Assembly (NCBI GenBank): GCA_003024785.1 | Contig: PUQB01000222.1 | Location: 708,161-772,160, forward strand | Source of the DNA: Selaginella tamariscina | Taxonomy: Eukaryota > Streptophyta > Lycopodiopsida > Selaginellales > Selaginellaceae | Direction: 5' to 3' | DNA: 64,000 nucleotides | Shown here: in pieces, positions 11,070 through 20,998 of the stretch | Layout: each line of letters begins with the position of its first letter | Position numbering within the stretch: position 1 is the first letter of the stretch | Program-made: the position numbers and the translations under genes | The notes under the pieces: model-generated | What the model was told of the DNA's origin: nothing | The model's database searches: none | Seen by the model: the letters and a program-made list of their open reading frames with translations, nothing else

Positions 11070-12055
11070 ACTCTTGGTTGTAGTTCTTTCATGACAACTC
11101 GATGTCCAAACACATGCCAGCGATGCCTTGAGAGGATTCGACAGCACTTGTATTGGCTCTGATTGCGGCAAGACCTGCATGAGTACATTCATATAAGTTC
11201 GGAGTGTCAATGACATAATGTGTCCACACCTCCTGCTGCAGCCCTGGAGCCAATTCAAGTTCATTTGAGTTGGTAGCTTATGACATCATGGGGTCGTTTC
11301 TTGTGTCGCAGTTTGGTAAGTAATACATCATTGTGTGCTCTAATTACTTAACTTAATGGGTAGAGTGTGTGCTTGGCCGATGCTACAACAACTTCTATCA
11401 TTAAGTTCTTGCTAGCTCAAGTGGTGTTGAAGCATAGTTGTCCTGAACGAATTTTATCAGATTAAGGACCGAGTCCAAGACTGATGGTTTGGTGAAGCGG
11501 TTGAACAAAACTTTCAAAGCCATGCTCGCCAAGTACGTAAGCCCTAACCATACGGATTGGGATATGTGGCTTCCCTATCTTCAATTAGCTTATGTTTTAA
11601 CCCCTCACAAGTCAATGGGGTTTCCCTATTCGGTCATGAACCCGTGTTGTCAGCGGCGGTTGGCATCACTCCTCAAGAGGCACAGTATATGGATGGGCAT
11701 ATGTGGTTGGAGCATTTGAACCAAGTCCTTCGTCTGTTGTATGCTCAAGGTGGAGAACAATTAGCTCGGGCACAATTGGATTTATAATCAACAACATCAA
11801 ATGCCACCTCATTATCAAGTGGGAGATTTGGTTCTTATCAAATTTTTGAGGCTAGGGGATCAAACGCACGCAGTAGGGCTTCAATCGCGATAGGTTGGGC
11901 CATGGAGCATTTAAGAATAGTGGGGGATGCAAGTGTATCGCTTGAAGTGTTGTGATGGTGTTTGGGAGTCGCAACATGTCGCACGTGTGTTGGCTACTGC
12001 TGTTCCACTAGCAGACACTCATTCAAGGAGGAGAACAACCTATGTTAAGTCTTGA
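11070..12055 (+). pseudogene. gypsy integrase remnant
   Basis: Fragments of the zinc-binding N-terminus appear near 11090-11220 (HDNSMSKHMPA, RIRQHLYWL, SSECQ). The catalytic-core end is near 11489-11640 (LNKTFKAMLAKYVSPNHTDWD, LPYLQLAYVL). A C-terminal tail follows (about 11925-12055) up to the 3' LTR. The frame is repeatedly broken. Confidence 0.8.
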
Positions 12056-12264
12056 GAGGGGTATATATGCAGTATATATGCCACATAGACTTTGCCATGT
12101 AGGCGCCATGTTGCACTAAGATTTACTTAGCACTAGGCGCACTAATTTGGGCACCAAGTTTTACCTAGTATCAGGCGCAGTAATCTTGGCATGGACATTT
12201 AGTATAACTGCCTTGTATGAGACAAACCTAATCCAATCATATTTGGTATTCACACCTCTCTCAA
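12047..12264 (+). repeat. Ty3/gypsy 3' LTR
   Basis: This begins near TGTTAAGTCTTGAGAGG (about 12041-12047), ends ACACCTCTCTCA, and is related along its length to 7797-7966. It contains three short internal repeats of the form GGCGCACTAATTTGGGCA. Confidence 0.75.
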
Positions 12265-12492
12265 GTAAATATCCCATAAATTAAATAATAAATAAATTTA
12301 CTTTTAAAACATTATTTAAATAAAAAAATGGATAAATTAAGATTTTAAATGAATTATGAATATCCCAAACATTAAACGATTAAACCATTTTTTAAAATAT
12401 AAATCACAATAGGTGAATTTTTAAAAAACAAGGTGAATTGTAAAGCCCTAATAAATAAAAATATAATTATCAAAAATCTCTTATCCCATATA
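12265..12492. repeat. AT-rich repeat shared with the NTPase copy B flank
   Basis: The segment beginning AAGTAAATATCCCATA and running to about 12395 is closely matched at 29735-29870. Its inner part is also matched at 29290-29346. It marks the upstream flank of the duplicated NTPase locus. No gene is visible. Confidence 0.8.
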
Positions 12493-12525
12493 GGGCTGGG
12501 TCACACTGACCCTTAAAACCCTTAA
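12493..12525. repeat. PIF/Harbinger left terminal inverted repeat
   Basis: 33 bases that pair with 16087-16119, differing at two positions. The ATA at 12490-12492 matches the ATA at 16120-16122 (target duplication). Confidence 0.9.
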
Positions 12526-12831
12526 GCGTTAAGGGTTACTACATAAATTTTTATGTAGTATTACTATCGTATTCACCCTTAAAATGTAATGATAGTTAAA
12601 TTTTGAAGGGTTTTTAGTGTCACATCAAAACACTTAAAACATATAAAATATTCATCTTAAGGGTGACACTGTCCACTATGAAAACAAAAAATTTTAAGGG
12701 CAAAGATTACTGTCACATTGCTTCACACTTTTAAGATTTAAATTTCAAAATTTAAATAATGCAAACATACTCCGTCAAAGCACTTCTCACTGCATTTCCC
12801 AGCTCTGTTGGAGTGAGATTTTCACTAGCTA

Positions 12832-14164
12832 TTACTGCTTCATCGTACTCCACATGAATTCCAAGATTTCTTCTACATCAACTTCGTGCTCAAGGTCCTG
12901 AAGTTCAGCTTCTACGTCTGTCTCATTCAAGTCAATGAGCAAGTTGTGGAGGATACAACAATCGCCCAAACATTGGGAAGGTTCTCAAGCTTCATCTTCT
13001 ACTTCTGATCAAGACACCGAAACTTCTGTTTGAGCAATCCAAAAGCCTGTTCGATAACGACTCGTGCCTTGTGATGTTGACGATTGAACTCTATTTGCAT
13101 AATATTCAACTGTGCATCTATAACCAAAGATAAAAATGAAAAACAAAAGCAATAGCAAAAATACCTGTGTAAGGAGTCATGAGCTGAGGGATAAGCTGAT
13201 AACCCTTATCACCGACCATGTACGGTCTAACGTTCTCCCCAACAACCACTATAGGATCATGGAGTACATGGCCACCTCGAATCATATTGGACAAAGGAGA
13301 GTTTTGCCACACACGCATGTCATGTGTACTTCCTAAAAAAATGTTAATAACATAACAAGTTTCAACAACAACATACCTGGCCAACCACAATAGATGCTAA
13401 GAAACCTTTTCTTCATCACAAACAGCTTGCATGATTACACTGTAACTGCTTCCTATCAAAAAGTCCTCGCCGTCAGTCCTTGAAGGTTGAATAATCTCAA
13501 AGTGCGTGCAGTCAATCGCTCCTGCAATGTTTGGCAAAGTTGTTCCAGTTAACACTTGAAACTCCAAAGCGATTTGTGCGATTGCTGCTCCTCTGAAGGG
13601 TATTTGCAGAGAAAACCAAACCGGTGAACTATTGCCTGTTGTGCTGTCGATGATTTCAAGAACTGTGCTTTCTCCCACTGCAAACATCTCCGACAACGTG
13701 TCCCTGTCAAGATTTCTCATCAGCTTGTACAACGTCACACCAAGCCGGATTGGAACTGGAACTGCAAGTCGAAAGTTTGTATTCTTCTTTTGGATGTCCG
13801 GTCCGAGCATCTCACAAAGCCAAAAGAAGGTGCGCTTTGACATTCGTAGCTTGCGAAACCATCTGTCATCATCGTAGAACTTGTTCATGAACTTGTCCCA
13901 CCAAGTATAGCTTCTTGGCCTCACCCACCAATCTCCTAAGCTTTTACTAACTAGGCAAGCCATCATTTGCTGTTGTAGAATGATAGTGTAGTCGAAGTTG
14001 TCATCCTGGTCTTCTAACAAATCAAATATAGGACTTACATCAAACTCCTGGTGAAATCTTCGAAACCCCTCCACTGCTAGCAATAAAGCTTGGCCAATGA
14101 GCTGCATTGTCCTAGGCCGGACACGTCGTTCACCTTCTGAAGCATTGTTCAACTGTGAAAACAA
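12832..14164 (-). pseudogene. PIF/Harbinger DDE transposase
   Basis: HARBI1-like nuclease in three exons with very short introns (13333-13376, 44 bases; about 13113-13164). All three catalytic acids are visible: the first Asp in AIDCTHF (about 13510), the second Asp in GSTHDMRVW (about 13310), and the Glu in RVVIEQAFGLLKQKF (about 13050). An N-terminal helix-turn-helix-like region precedes them. Lesions are one extra base in an A-run near 13405 before FLSIYCGWPG, an in-frame TAG after FRCLDQK near 13010, and a frame break before CILHNLLID near 12955. The tail ends at TAA (12832). The role is cutting and joining the inverted repeats. The three lesions argue for a dead copy unless they are sequencing errors. 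Confidence 0.85.
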
Positions 14165-14385
14165 ATAAGTTTTAATAAACTGAAATTAATGAAAGAAATT
14201 CAAACAACATAAATGCAAAACACAAGATCTAAACAACTACTCTTTAGACTCTCGAAGGTGTTGACAAATCGCAGCACTGAGATCTGCAAACGACTTGGCA
14301 AATAACTCGCTGGAATCTGCATTTCTAGCGAGCAAGTCCGTAGTGCGGGAAGCCAAACTGTAGGAGCGTTCATACTGCTGCATCC

Positions 14386-15611
14386 TCAGTCAAACTGCTT
14401 TCCCATCATCTGGTTCGATTCCTTCATGCACTGGATCATTGAAGCTGAGGTTTTCTTGTTCTTCTTCTTGCCACTGCTTCCAGGTGCTCCATCACCGTCT
14501 GTCCCATCAAAAGCATCAGGTAAAGATGCGTCTGTTGTGTTTGCCTCGCTCGCAACTGAACTTGGACTAGGACCGGAACCTTCAGAAGCAAACACTGAGG
14601 TTGGTGTCGTTGTAGCTCGAGCTCCAGAGAAACTATCCACATCATCGTACCAAGCCTGCTCCATGTTTTTCGGAAGTTCCAGTGACACTCGCTCGTCCTG
14701 AGTGAGACTGAAGTACTCGGCAGCTCCAGTCTGTCTTGAATAATCTTTGATCTTCTTGTACATCGTCCAGATATTCTCCCAGCGTCGTTTAACTTGATCA
14801 AGGTCTCTCTCGAACCCGGTCTTCTCAGCGAGCTGCTTGGTTATCTTAGTCCATCGAGAAGCTGTGTTTGGGAGGAGCATTCACGGCTTGTGAGCTCCCC
14901 ACGTCCTAGAAACTCCTGCCTTTTAAGCTCAATCAACTCCATAGTTTCTTCAAATGTCCAGTTGTTTGCTCGTTGTCGTTTAGACATCTGTTCATTCTAA
15001 ATGCAAAAGGTTGCATGCAGTTAACATAGAACAAATGCTCACCTCATTTGGAACATCATCTTCCAAGTCAATAATATTGTGTCCTCCTGCGTCCTCGACC
15101 TCTACCTCTGACTCTCCCTCGACCTCGGGTACCACGTCCTCCACGAGCTGTCCCCCCAAATGCCAACCCAGAGTTGATATCGGGCTGGCTCCTTGAGAAG
15201 TCGCTCCAAATGCCAGCCCGGAATTGATATTGGGTGGCTCCATGTCCAACCCCTGAAAACGCCAACCAGAGTTGATATCTGGGCTGGCTCCACATCCAAC
15301 CCTGAAAATGCCAGCCTAGAGTTGGTATTCAGGCTGGCTCCACATCCAACCCCTGAAAACTCCAGCCCAGAGTTGATGTCTGGGCTGGCCCCTCGACCAT
15401 GCTCCAAACGCCAGCCTGAGTAAATATCTGGGCTGGCTCCATGTCCAGCCTCCAGCCCAGAGTTGATGTCTAGGCTAAAATCTTCTGCGTTGGTTTCTAA
15501 AAGTAGAGACAAACCTCCACGGCCAATTTCACTCACCTGAGTCCGCCTGTCACCTCTTCCTCCTCCAGTTGACATACCCAAACCCAGCTCTTCAACACCA
15601 TCATGCTCCAT
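14386..15611 (-). pseudogene. PIF/Harbinger Myb/SANT-like DNA-binding protein
   Basis: Two exons are joined by a 46-base intron (14997-15042). Exon 1 starts at ATG 15611 (MEHDGVEELG), runs through a translated minisatellite (SPDINSGL-type repeats) and an acidic tail (VEGESEVEVEDAGG). Exon 2 opens with NEQMSKRQRANNWTFEE, the first helix of a Myb/SANT or trihelix fold. It continues as ASRWTKITKQL and DQVKRRWENIW (second and third helices with the conserved tryptophans), a Ser/Thr-rich linker, and a lysine cluster GKKKNKK. One base too many near 14880 shifts the frame between the first and second helices. Another shift is needed inside the minisatellite exon. In the family this protein binds the transposon ends and brings in the transposase. 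Confidence 0.75.
15160..15475. repeat. Coding minisatellite, about 50-bp units
   Basis: About six diverged direct repeats of the type CCAGCCCAGAGTTGATATCT followed by GGGCTGGCTCCACATCCAACC occur. They lie in exon 1 of the Harbinger DNA-binding protein and encode repeated SPDINSGL-like text. Confidence 0.85.
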
Positions 15612-16021
15612 CGCTATCAATCGTGATTCTTGCCTGCCAAAACCCAAAAAAAAAAAAAAATTAGTATAAAAAAAACCATCGGCCAGTTTTATCACCAGTT
15701 CCACTCACCCCAGTCCGCTCCTCTTCCTCTCCAAATCACATACCCCAATCGTCCCTCCTCTCCTCTCCAAATCACATACCCCAATCCAGCTCTTTAGCGC
15801 CACTATATCAACCCTAACTCTACCCGCCAGAACCAAAAGAAAAATCTAAGAAAAAAAACCCGCCAACAATGATGTTTTTTCTTAAGGGTGCTTAAAGGAC
15901 CTATTTTTCCTACCCTTAAGTTATGTGGAAAAAGTGCATTTTTTGTAGTGACTTCATAAGTTAGAATTTTTTAGTGGTAGGTGCGACACAAAAACCCTTG
16001 AAGTACCCTTAATTTTATGTA

Positions 16022-16119
16022 TTCTTAAGGGTGCACTAAGGGTTTTAAAGGGTCAGTGCGACCCCACAAAACCCTTAAAATGTAAGTTAAGGGTTTTAAG
16101 GGTCAGTGCGACCCAACCC
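16022..16119. repeat. Right terminal inverted repeat with tandem partial duplicate
   Basis: The terminal sequence TTAAGGGTTTTAAGGGTCAGTGCGACCC at 16087-16114 is preceded by a near copy at about 16036-16066 (GGGTTTTAAAGGGTCAGTGCGACCCC). The right end thus carries the terminal motif twice. Confidence 0.85.
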
Positions 16120-16122
16120 ATA

Positions 16123-16513
16123 GTTATTATAAAAACACATACACATGTAGCCATAAATGTGCTTTCTCTCTTTATATATGTGTACAAAACTTTAACTACT
16201 TCCAACTTTGTTAAGCTTGAAAATTTCTCTCTCACACACACTTAAATTCCAGTTTGAACATCCCTCCCGTCTTGAATTCTATGTATCATCCCAACACCCC
16301 AAGGTATACAGTGTCAATTGGTGTATATATATGTGTGTATGTATACATAGCTATTATATTACTTTGTTTTGATGTACCATATAAATATATATAATAATGT
16401 TTAACATTTTATTTAGATGTATTACTTGTTAGTAATGTGGCATGACGCTACATAAAGTGAAACACCAATGGTCATGGTAGCGAAATACCAAGTGTTGTGT
16501 CTCTTGGGCATAC

Positions 16514-16545
<32 letters not shown>

Positions 16546-17290
16546 ACATATAATACATATGATAAAGAGCTATCTAATCTTATACATTTGATCTTACAAA
16601 TACAAAAATTAAGACTTTTTGAAAAGCACAAATTTTTATAATTTTAAATCATCTATTTCATTTACATTTTAATCACACATATATGATATGTATTTCATAA
16701 TATAAATATATTTAATATTCCATCCAAAACTATCTAAGGAGAGCAACTAATGCCATGCAGGTTTGTATGTGCCATATAAAATCCCTAAGGAATATTCCTT
16801 TGTAAATCCTTGATGTTGAGAAGTTGCTCTAGAATTGGACACAATTGTTTTTTTAGTACCAGTTACAATAAATCAAAGAGTTAAATTGGAATGTCTTTAT
16901 ATATTTTTAAACACCAAAGCTTTATGTTAATGTAATATCCATTATTATTTACTAAAGAAATTTCAAATATAATGAACGCAATAATAGTTGCCCTATTTAC
17001 TAAAGAAACTTCAAAGATAATGAACACAATAATGGTGTGGTTGTTGGGATCTTCTTGTTGAAACTTGCTCTTAAACTTCTCTCCTGGTGGGTGACTCAGT
17101 TGCATTCGACGGTGACTCTGTTGAGAAAATCCTCTCGACTTTAGGAAGATCCAACTGATGTTGTTGTTGTTGTGTAGGTGTGTATGGTATGATGTGTGCT
17201 TGGCATGGTTCATGAGCAATGACATTTGGATGAAGATCCAGCCAGATTTGTGACTTGGTCTCATCTTAAAAAGTCATGTAGCATCAGCAT
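16123..17290. other. AT-rich intergenic DNA with (TA)n tract
   Basis: No gene can be supported. A (TA)n run lies at about 16519-16545. Near 16920-17030 two short similar blocks (ACTAAAGAAATTTCAAATATAATGAA and a near copy) repeat within 70 bases. Confidence 0.6.
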
Positions 17291-17299
17291 GTTGACAAA

Positions 17300-17798
17300 A
17301 AATTCCTCTAGCTCCCATGCTTCATTAAATGTCACACTCCTGCTAATCATGTACTTTCGTGTTCTTGCATCCACCAACTGGTATGCTTTTGCTTCCTAAA
17401 TGTACCCCACAAAAATGCATCTTCTTGCATGATCATCTAGCAGGTGGTTATCCAAACTTCTTCATATGTCCTTCCTTTAACTGCTACTGTGGTGCTCGAT
17501 TTTGAACATATGTGGTTGTTTTAATGGCATCTCCCCAAAAACAATTAGCAAGCATGGCAAACTTCAACATGGAGCATGCAGATTCCCTCAACATCTAGAT
17601 TTTCCTCTCTGCTACCCTGTTGGTGTGGTGTGATGTTCATAAGCCACTGCCAATTGTCTTCACACCCCTACTTCATCTAGAGTTTTTTTGAAATTCCTGG
17701 ACACATACTCCTTTGCATTGTCACACCTGAGAATTCCCAGTTCCAATCCAGTTTCCTTTTCTACTTCCTACTTCCATATGCTAAATTTTCCAAGCACC
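17300..17798 (-). pseudogene. Copia integrase fragment
   Basis: Read on the minus strand this gives KFSIWK, EVEKETGLELGILRCDNAKEY and RQLAVAYEHHTTPTG. These match the middle of Ty1/copia integrase (usual text ILRSDNGGEY and an HTPQQNG-like motif). Stops follow. The fragment stops exactly at the 5-base target repeat of the LARD-like element (TAACT at 17799-17803) and is continued by the pre-integrase fragment at 18046-18661 in the opposite orientation. Confidence 0.8.
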
Positions 17799-17803
17799 TA
17801 ACT

Positions 17804-18045
17804 TGTCATAGTTTTTACTATGACTCTCCTTTACTTTGGACGTTGATTATTGTTACCTACTGTACTATGTTGATAAGCCCTGGTGTAAAATAAACATGCC
17901 CGCTTAGTGCACTTGGCTATCTAGTGATGGTTCGGCTAGGTGTCATTAGGTATTTGCAAGAAACTCTGGGCGAAGCAGCACTTCCATTTAAAAAACTCTT
18001 ACCCTGATTTTTGTGTCCCAGTTAGGTTTTTGGGTGGTTCCGATG
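17804..18045 (-). repeat. Displaced end of the LARD-1 LTR (inverted)
   Basis: The reverse complement aligns with the last 240 bases of the LTR at 18667-20998, ending in CTATGACA. It is followed by AGTTA, the same target duplication seen before the LTR at 18662-18666. It is the true outer end of the same element, separated by an inversion whose breakpoint is at about 18045. Confidence 0.9.
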
Positions 18046-18661
18046 GTGATGGATTGTGGGCAACTAATTCAATGATCACTTATGAATTAAAGGTGGCATG
18101 ACAAGGGAAAATCTAGATGACTTTCTTGGATGGAAAACGTGTGTTGCATGGAGTTCTCTATGTTCCTGAGCTAAGAAAGAATTTGTTGTCTCTTTTCAAG
18201 ATAGTAGATGTCATGGTGAACTTATACATATGCAGTAGAGAACTTTCTTGGTGAATCATTCCAAGGAGGTCATTACAAAGGCTATACATTCAGGTTCCAA
18301 TCTAAGCAATGGTTTGAAACACTTGTGGCTAAGCAGGTTGATAATGACTTGAGTTATGGCATTAACGACTTAGTTATATCTCAGAAGAACAGTTGAGAAG
18401 ATTGAAGAATGAGTAAATGGTGGATGGTCTTACAATAAAACCAGGTCAGAAGCTTGATGTTTGCGAAGGTTGTATCATGGCAAAAGCATCACAAAAGGCC
18501 ACGATCCAAGGAGCCAGGGGAAGGAGCAACAAGGTTGTTGGGACTAATCCATATTGACTTTAGTGGCATGGTAGTAGTTGTGACAACAGGAGGAGAGAGA
18601 AGTACTTTATGGTACTAGTTGATGATTATTCTAAGGACATTTGTATCTTCTCACAACCAAG
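18046..18661 (+). pseudogene. Copia protease/pre-integrase fragment (inverted segment)
   Basis: The plus strand shows GVLYVPELRKNLLSLFKIVD (the stretch after copia protease). Then come DGLTIKPGQKLDVCEGCIMAKA (pre-integrase) and KYFMVLVDDYSKDICIF (start of the integrase core). It is interrupted at AGTTA by the LTR at 18667. The rest of the integrase lies at 17300-17798 on the other strand. Confidence 0.8.
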
Positions 18662-18666
18662 AGTTA

Positions 18667-20998
18667 TGTCAGAGTTTAACCCAAATGGCCAACATGTGGC
18701 AACATCTAGTTACCAAATGGCCATCCGGCGTCATTATCCTGTGTGAGCAACGCTAAGTCTTCCAAGATAACCCTATGAGTCTGACTCAAAGTCCAATTAG
18801 GCAGAAGACTTAGAGTCTTACCCTAACTCCCCTAGAAATGACCATCCCCTGAACCTAGAGAATAACCCGAGTAGACTTTAAGATCCTGTCCTAGTAGACC
18901 TAGACAGGCTCATGCCCTAACCGCACAGAGAAGATGTGTCTCACACATACCCCCATGACAGAGCTAAGGCATAGTCACTTACCCCTTGAGGAATCACTCT
19001 CATTCGGGAGTACAACCCCTTTAGGGTGACAAGGGGTACCCTGAACCACGACTTACCCCTAAGGGTTGGAGTGGCCAAGTCATACCCTAGACCTAAGGTT
19101 AGTACTTAGTGAGGATATGAGTGTGCACCGTAGGTGGACACAAATGTTCTAATAAGTAAACTCCCTAAGGCTAGGTTTGGATAACCCTAAGTACATGACC
19201 TTGCGAGTGTCTCATGATAGGGCTTCTGCTAATGAGCTTAGGTTGTTCAAGGAGAACACCCCTAGCCAAGTGTGCCAAAGCTCACCTAGTTACGAGACCT
19301 AACCTCCCTTGAGCGGATGCCTAAGGTTTAGCACCTTAGTGCAAATACAAACATGCATGTTTACTAAAGTATCCAACCCCTTGGCGACAAACCCATGACA
19401 CAACCCTAAAGGGCTTGCCTCGGACGTTGTATCGTGTGACGTCTAGCCCAGTGTCAGATTTCCATATGACACTGCCTTACACAATGAGGGCTATCATGCC
19501 ATAGCCCTTAGACTCAAGAGTTGCACCAAGTGCCATAAACGTGGCTCCTAAATGCCGACTCTAGAACCCTTTAGTGAACCCTCAAGAATTGGGTAATATG
19601 AACCTGTCAAACAAGATCCCACACCCACAATTGAACAAGGACACGAATGTGCCTTACTTGACCGTGAGTGCTACACCTAGCTTGATGTGAAGGAGGAGGC
19701 TGGAGACAAGCTTGAACCTTTGCCGCCTCTTGGAATGTGCATTCTGACAAGACCTCCCAGGCATGGATTCGTCAACGTTGGTCGTCGGGACTCTGCAAGC
19801 CAGATGTGGTGTTGTTCAGGAAGTTGTAGTGGTCGCCAGGACGCTGTTGAGGGCGTCCAACTCCGGGGGTTCTGCCGGTACGCCGGTCTTACCTCAGGAG
19901 TAATGGGAAGTATTGGGTTGGCCTCTACCCGGACGCCGCAAGGGTCCGTGTATAGGTGAGAATGGAGTTCTACTGAGATAATTGGGTAGAGAGGATTGCA
20001 GGACCCAGGAGTCGGCAAGCGGGGAATGCCCGCTTGTGGGGAGAATAGAAGGAAATGGATATATATATTGCATGTCTAAGTACAACTATCTCCAACAGTG
20101 GAGTAATCTATAAGACGCAAATTGGACTCCTCCAAAAAGACCCCGACCCACTACCAGCCTTCCGGCTTATATAGTGGGTACCTACCAATAGTCCCTAGCT
20201 ACAGGTGGCGCTCTCTCACTAGTCTACTGCCTGGTGACAGAGTCCTACCTGTCACATTTATGCACCTCCCCATGTGTGCTGTCCTTCGTACCCTGGGTAG
20301 TTGGTTCGGATGATCGGATCTTCGCCCGCTTACGCCGCCGCCTGACACCGGTCGCCATTAGTTCGTACTTGAAGTACCTCCCTTATCCGGTATTTCGTCC
20401 AGCCGCTTGCCCGCGCCGGTGGTGACTTGCCGAATGGCCGTGATGACGGGCCACCGTCAACCAAACGTTAATGACACAAGATGAAGCTTGCACCAACAGA
20501 AGAGCAATGAACTCAGTCATGAACCTAGGAGCTCTCCTACATACTCTACCTTATTTATGTGATAGAGCCCCCCCCCCTATTTTCCTGTTTACATAAGTGG
20601 GTTAGCACGAAATCTCATTCCCAAAGGAATACTTGGTGAGTTAATTTATGACCCATTAACCCCTAAACCCTAACCTAAGGGGTTTAGGGCATGGGGTTAG
20701 GGCAACCCTAGGGTTAGGTCAACCCTAAGGGTGTTTCTACCCATATCCGACATGCCAAACTCATCAGAACCACCTAAAAACCTAACTGGGACACGGAAAA
20801 CCAAGGTAAGAGTTTTTAAATGGTAGCTTCGCCTAAAGTTTCTTGCAAATGCCTAATGACACCAGGTCGAATCATCACTAAACATCAAAGTGCACTATGC
20901 GGGCTTGTTTCTTCTACATCTAGGGCTTATCAACAAGTACAGTAGGTAACAACAGTCAACATCCAAAGTAAAAGGGAGTCATAATAAAAACTATGACA
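18667..20998. repeat. LARD-1 LTR, interrupted by a gypsy solo LTR
   Basis: Starts TGTCAGAG and ends CTATGACA. It aligns with both LARD-2 LTRs apart from the 685-base solo LTR at 19779-20463 and a nearby short gap. It is rich in CCCTAA, CCTAAG and GGGTTAGG motifs, with a C-run near 20570. Confidence 0.9.
19779..20463 (-). mobile_element. Gypsy-type solo LTR
   Basis: 685 bases beginning TG and ending CA, flanked on both sides by the perfect 5-base target repeat AACGT (19774-19778 and 20464-20468). Its reverse complement aligns with the LTR at 31363-32105, including the promoter-like CCACTATATAAG followed by AGTAGTGGGTCGGGGTC. No internal region remains, so it arose by LTR-LTR recombination after insertion into the LARD-1 LTR. 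Confidence 0.9.

Larger units (their letters stand above)
7797..12264 (+). mobile_element. Decayed Ty3/gypsy LTR retrotransposon
   Basis: Between two related LTRs the plus strand shows, in order, gag, protease, reverse transcriptase, RNase H and integrase remnants, the gypsy order (integrase last). Each domain is crossed by stops and frameshifts, so the element is dead. It lies in DNA that flanks NTPase copy A: sequence right after its 3' LTR (12265-12395) is closely matched at 29290-29346 and 29735-29870. The element therefore inserted in, or was lost from, one of the duplicated flanks. The two LTRs are visibly diverged, which suggests an old insertion. No clear target-site duplication could be assigned, because the 5' end is eroded. 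Confidence 0.85.
12493..16119 (-). mobile_element. PIF/Harbinger DNA transposon, near-complete
   Basis: The ends are terminal inverted repeats of at least 33 bases with two mismatches (left starts GGGCTGGGTCACACTGACCC, right end is its reverse complement). A 3-base direct repeat ATA lies immediately outside both ends, fitting the 3-bp target duplication of PIF/Harbinger elements. Inside, on the minus strand, are both genes expected for this superfamily: a DDE transposase and a Myb/SANT-like DNA-binding partner. Together they are known to be required for transposition. The transposase has an in-frame stop and frame breaks, so this copy may be dead or mis-assembled. Subterminal DNA is rich in repeats of the type AAAACCCTTAA. 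Confidence 0.9.

Noticed and set aside
15160..15475. CRISPR-like array
   Set aside because: Repeats are diverged, contiguous without unique spacers, and lie in a eukaryotic transposon exon.
20122..20425. Open frames of about 63 codons inside the solo LTR
   Set aside because: They overlap each other in different frames within LTR sequence and are not conserved in the related LTR at 31363-32105.
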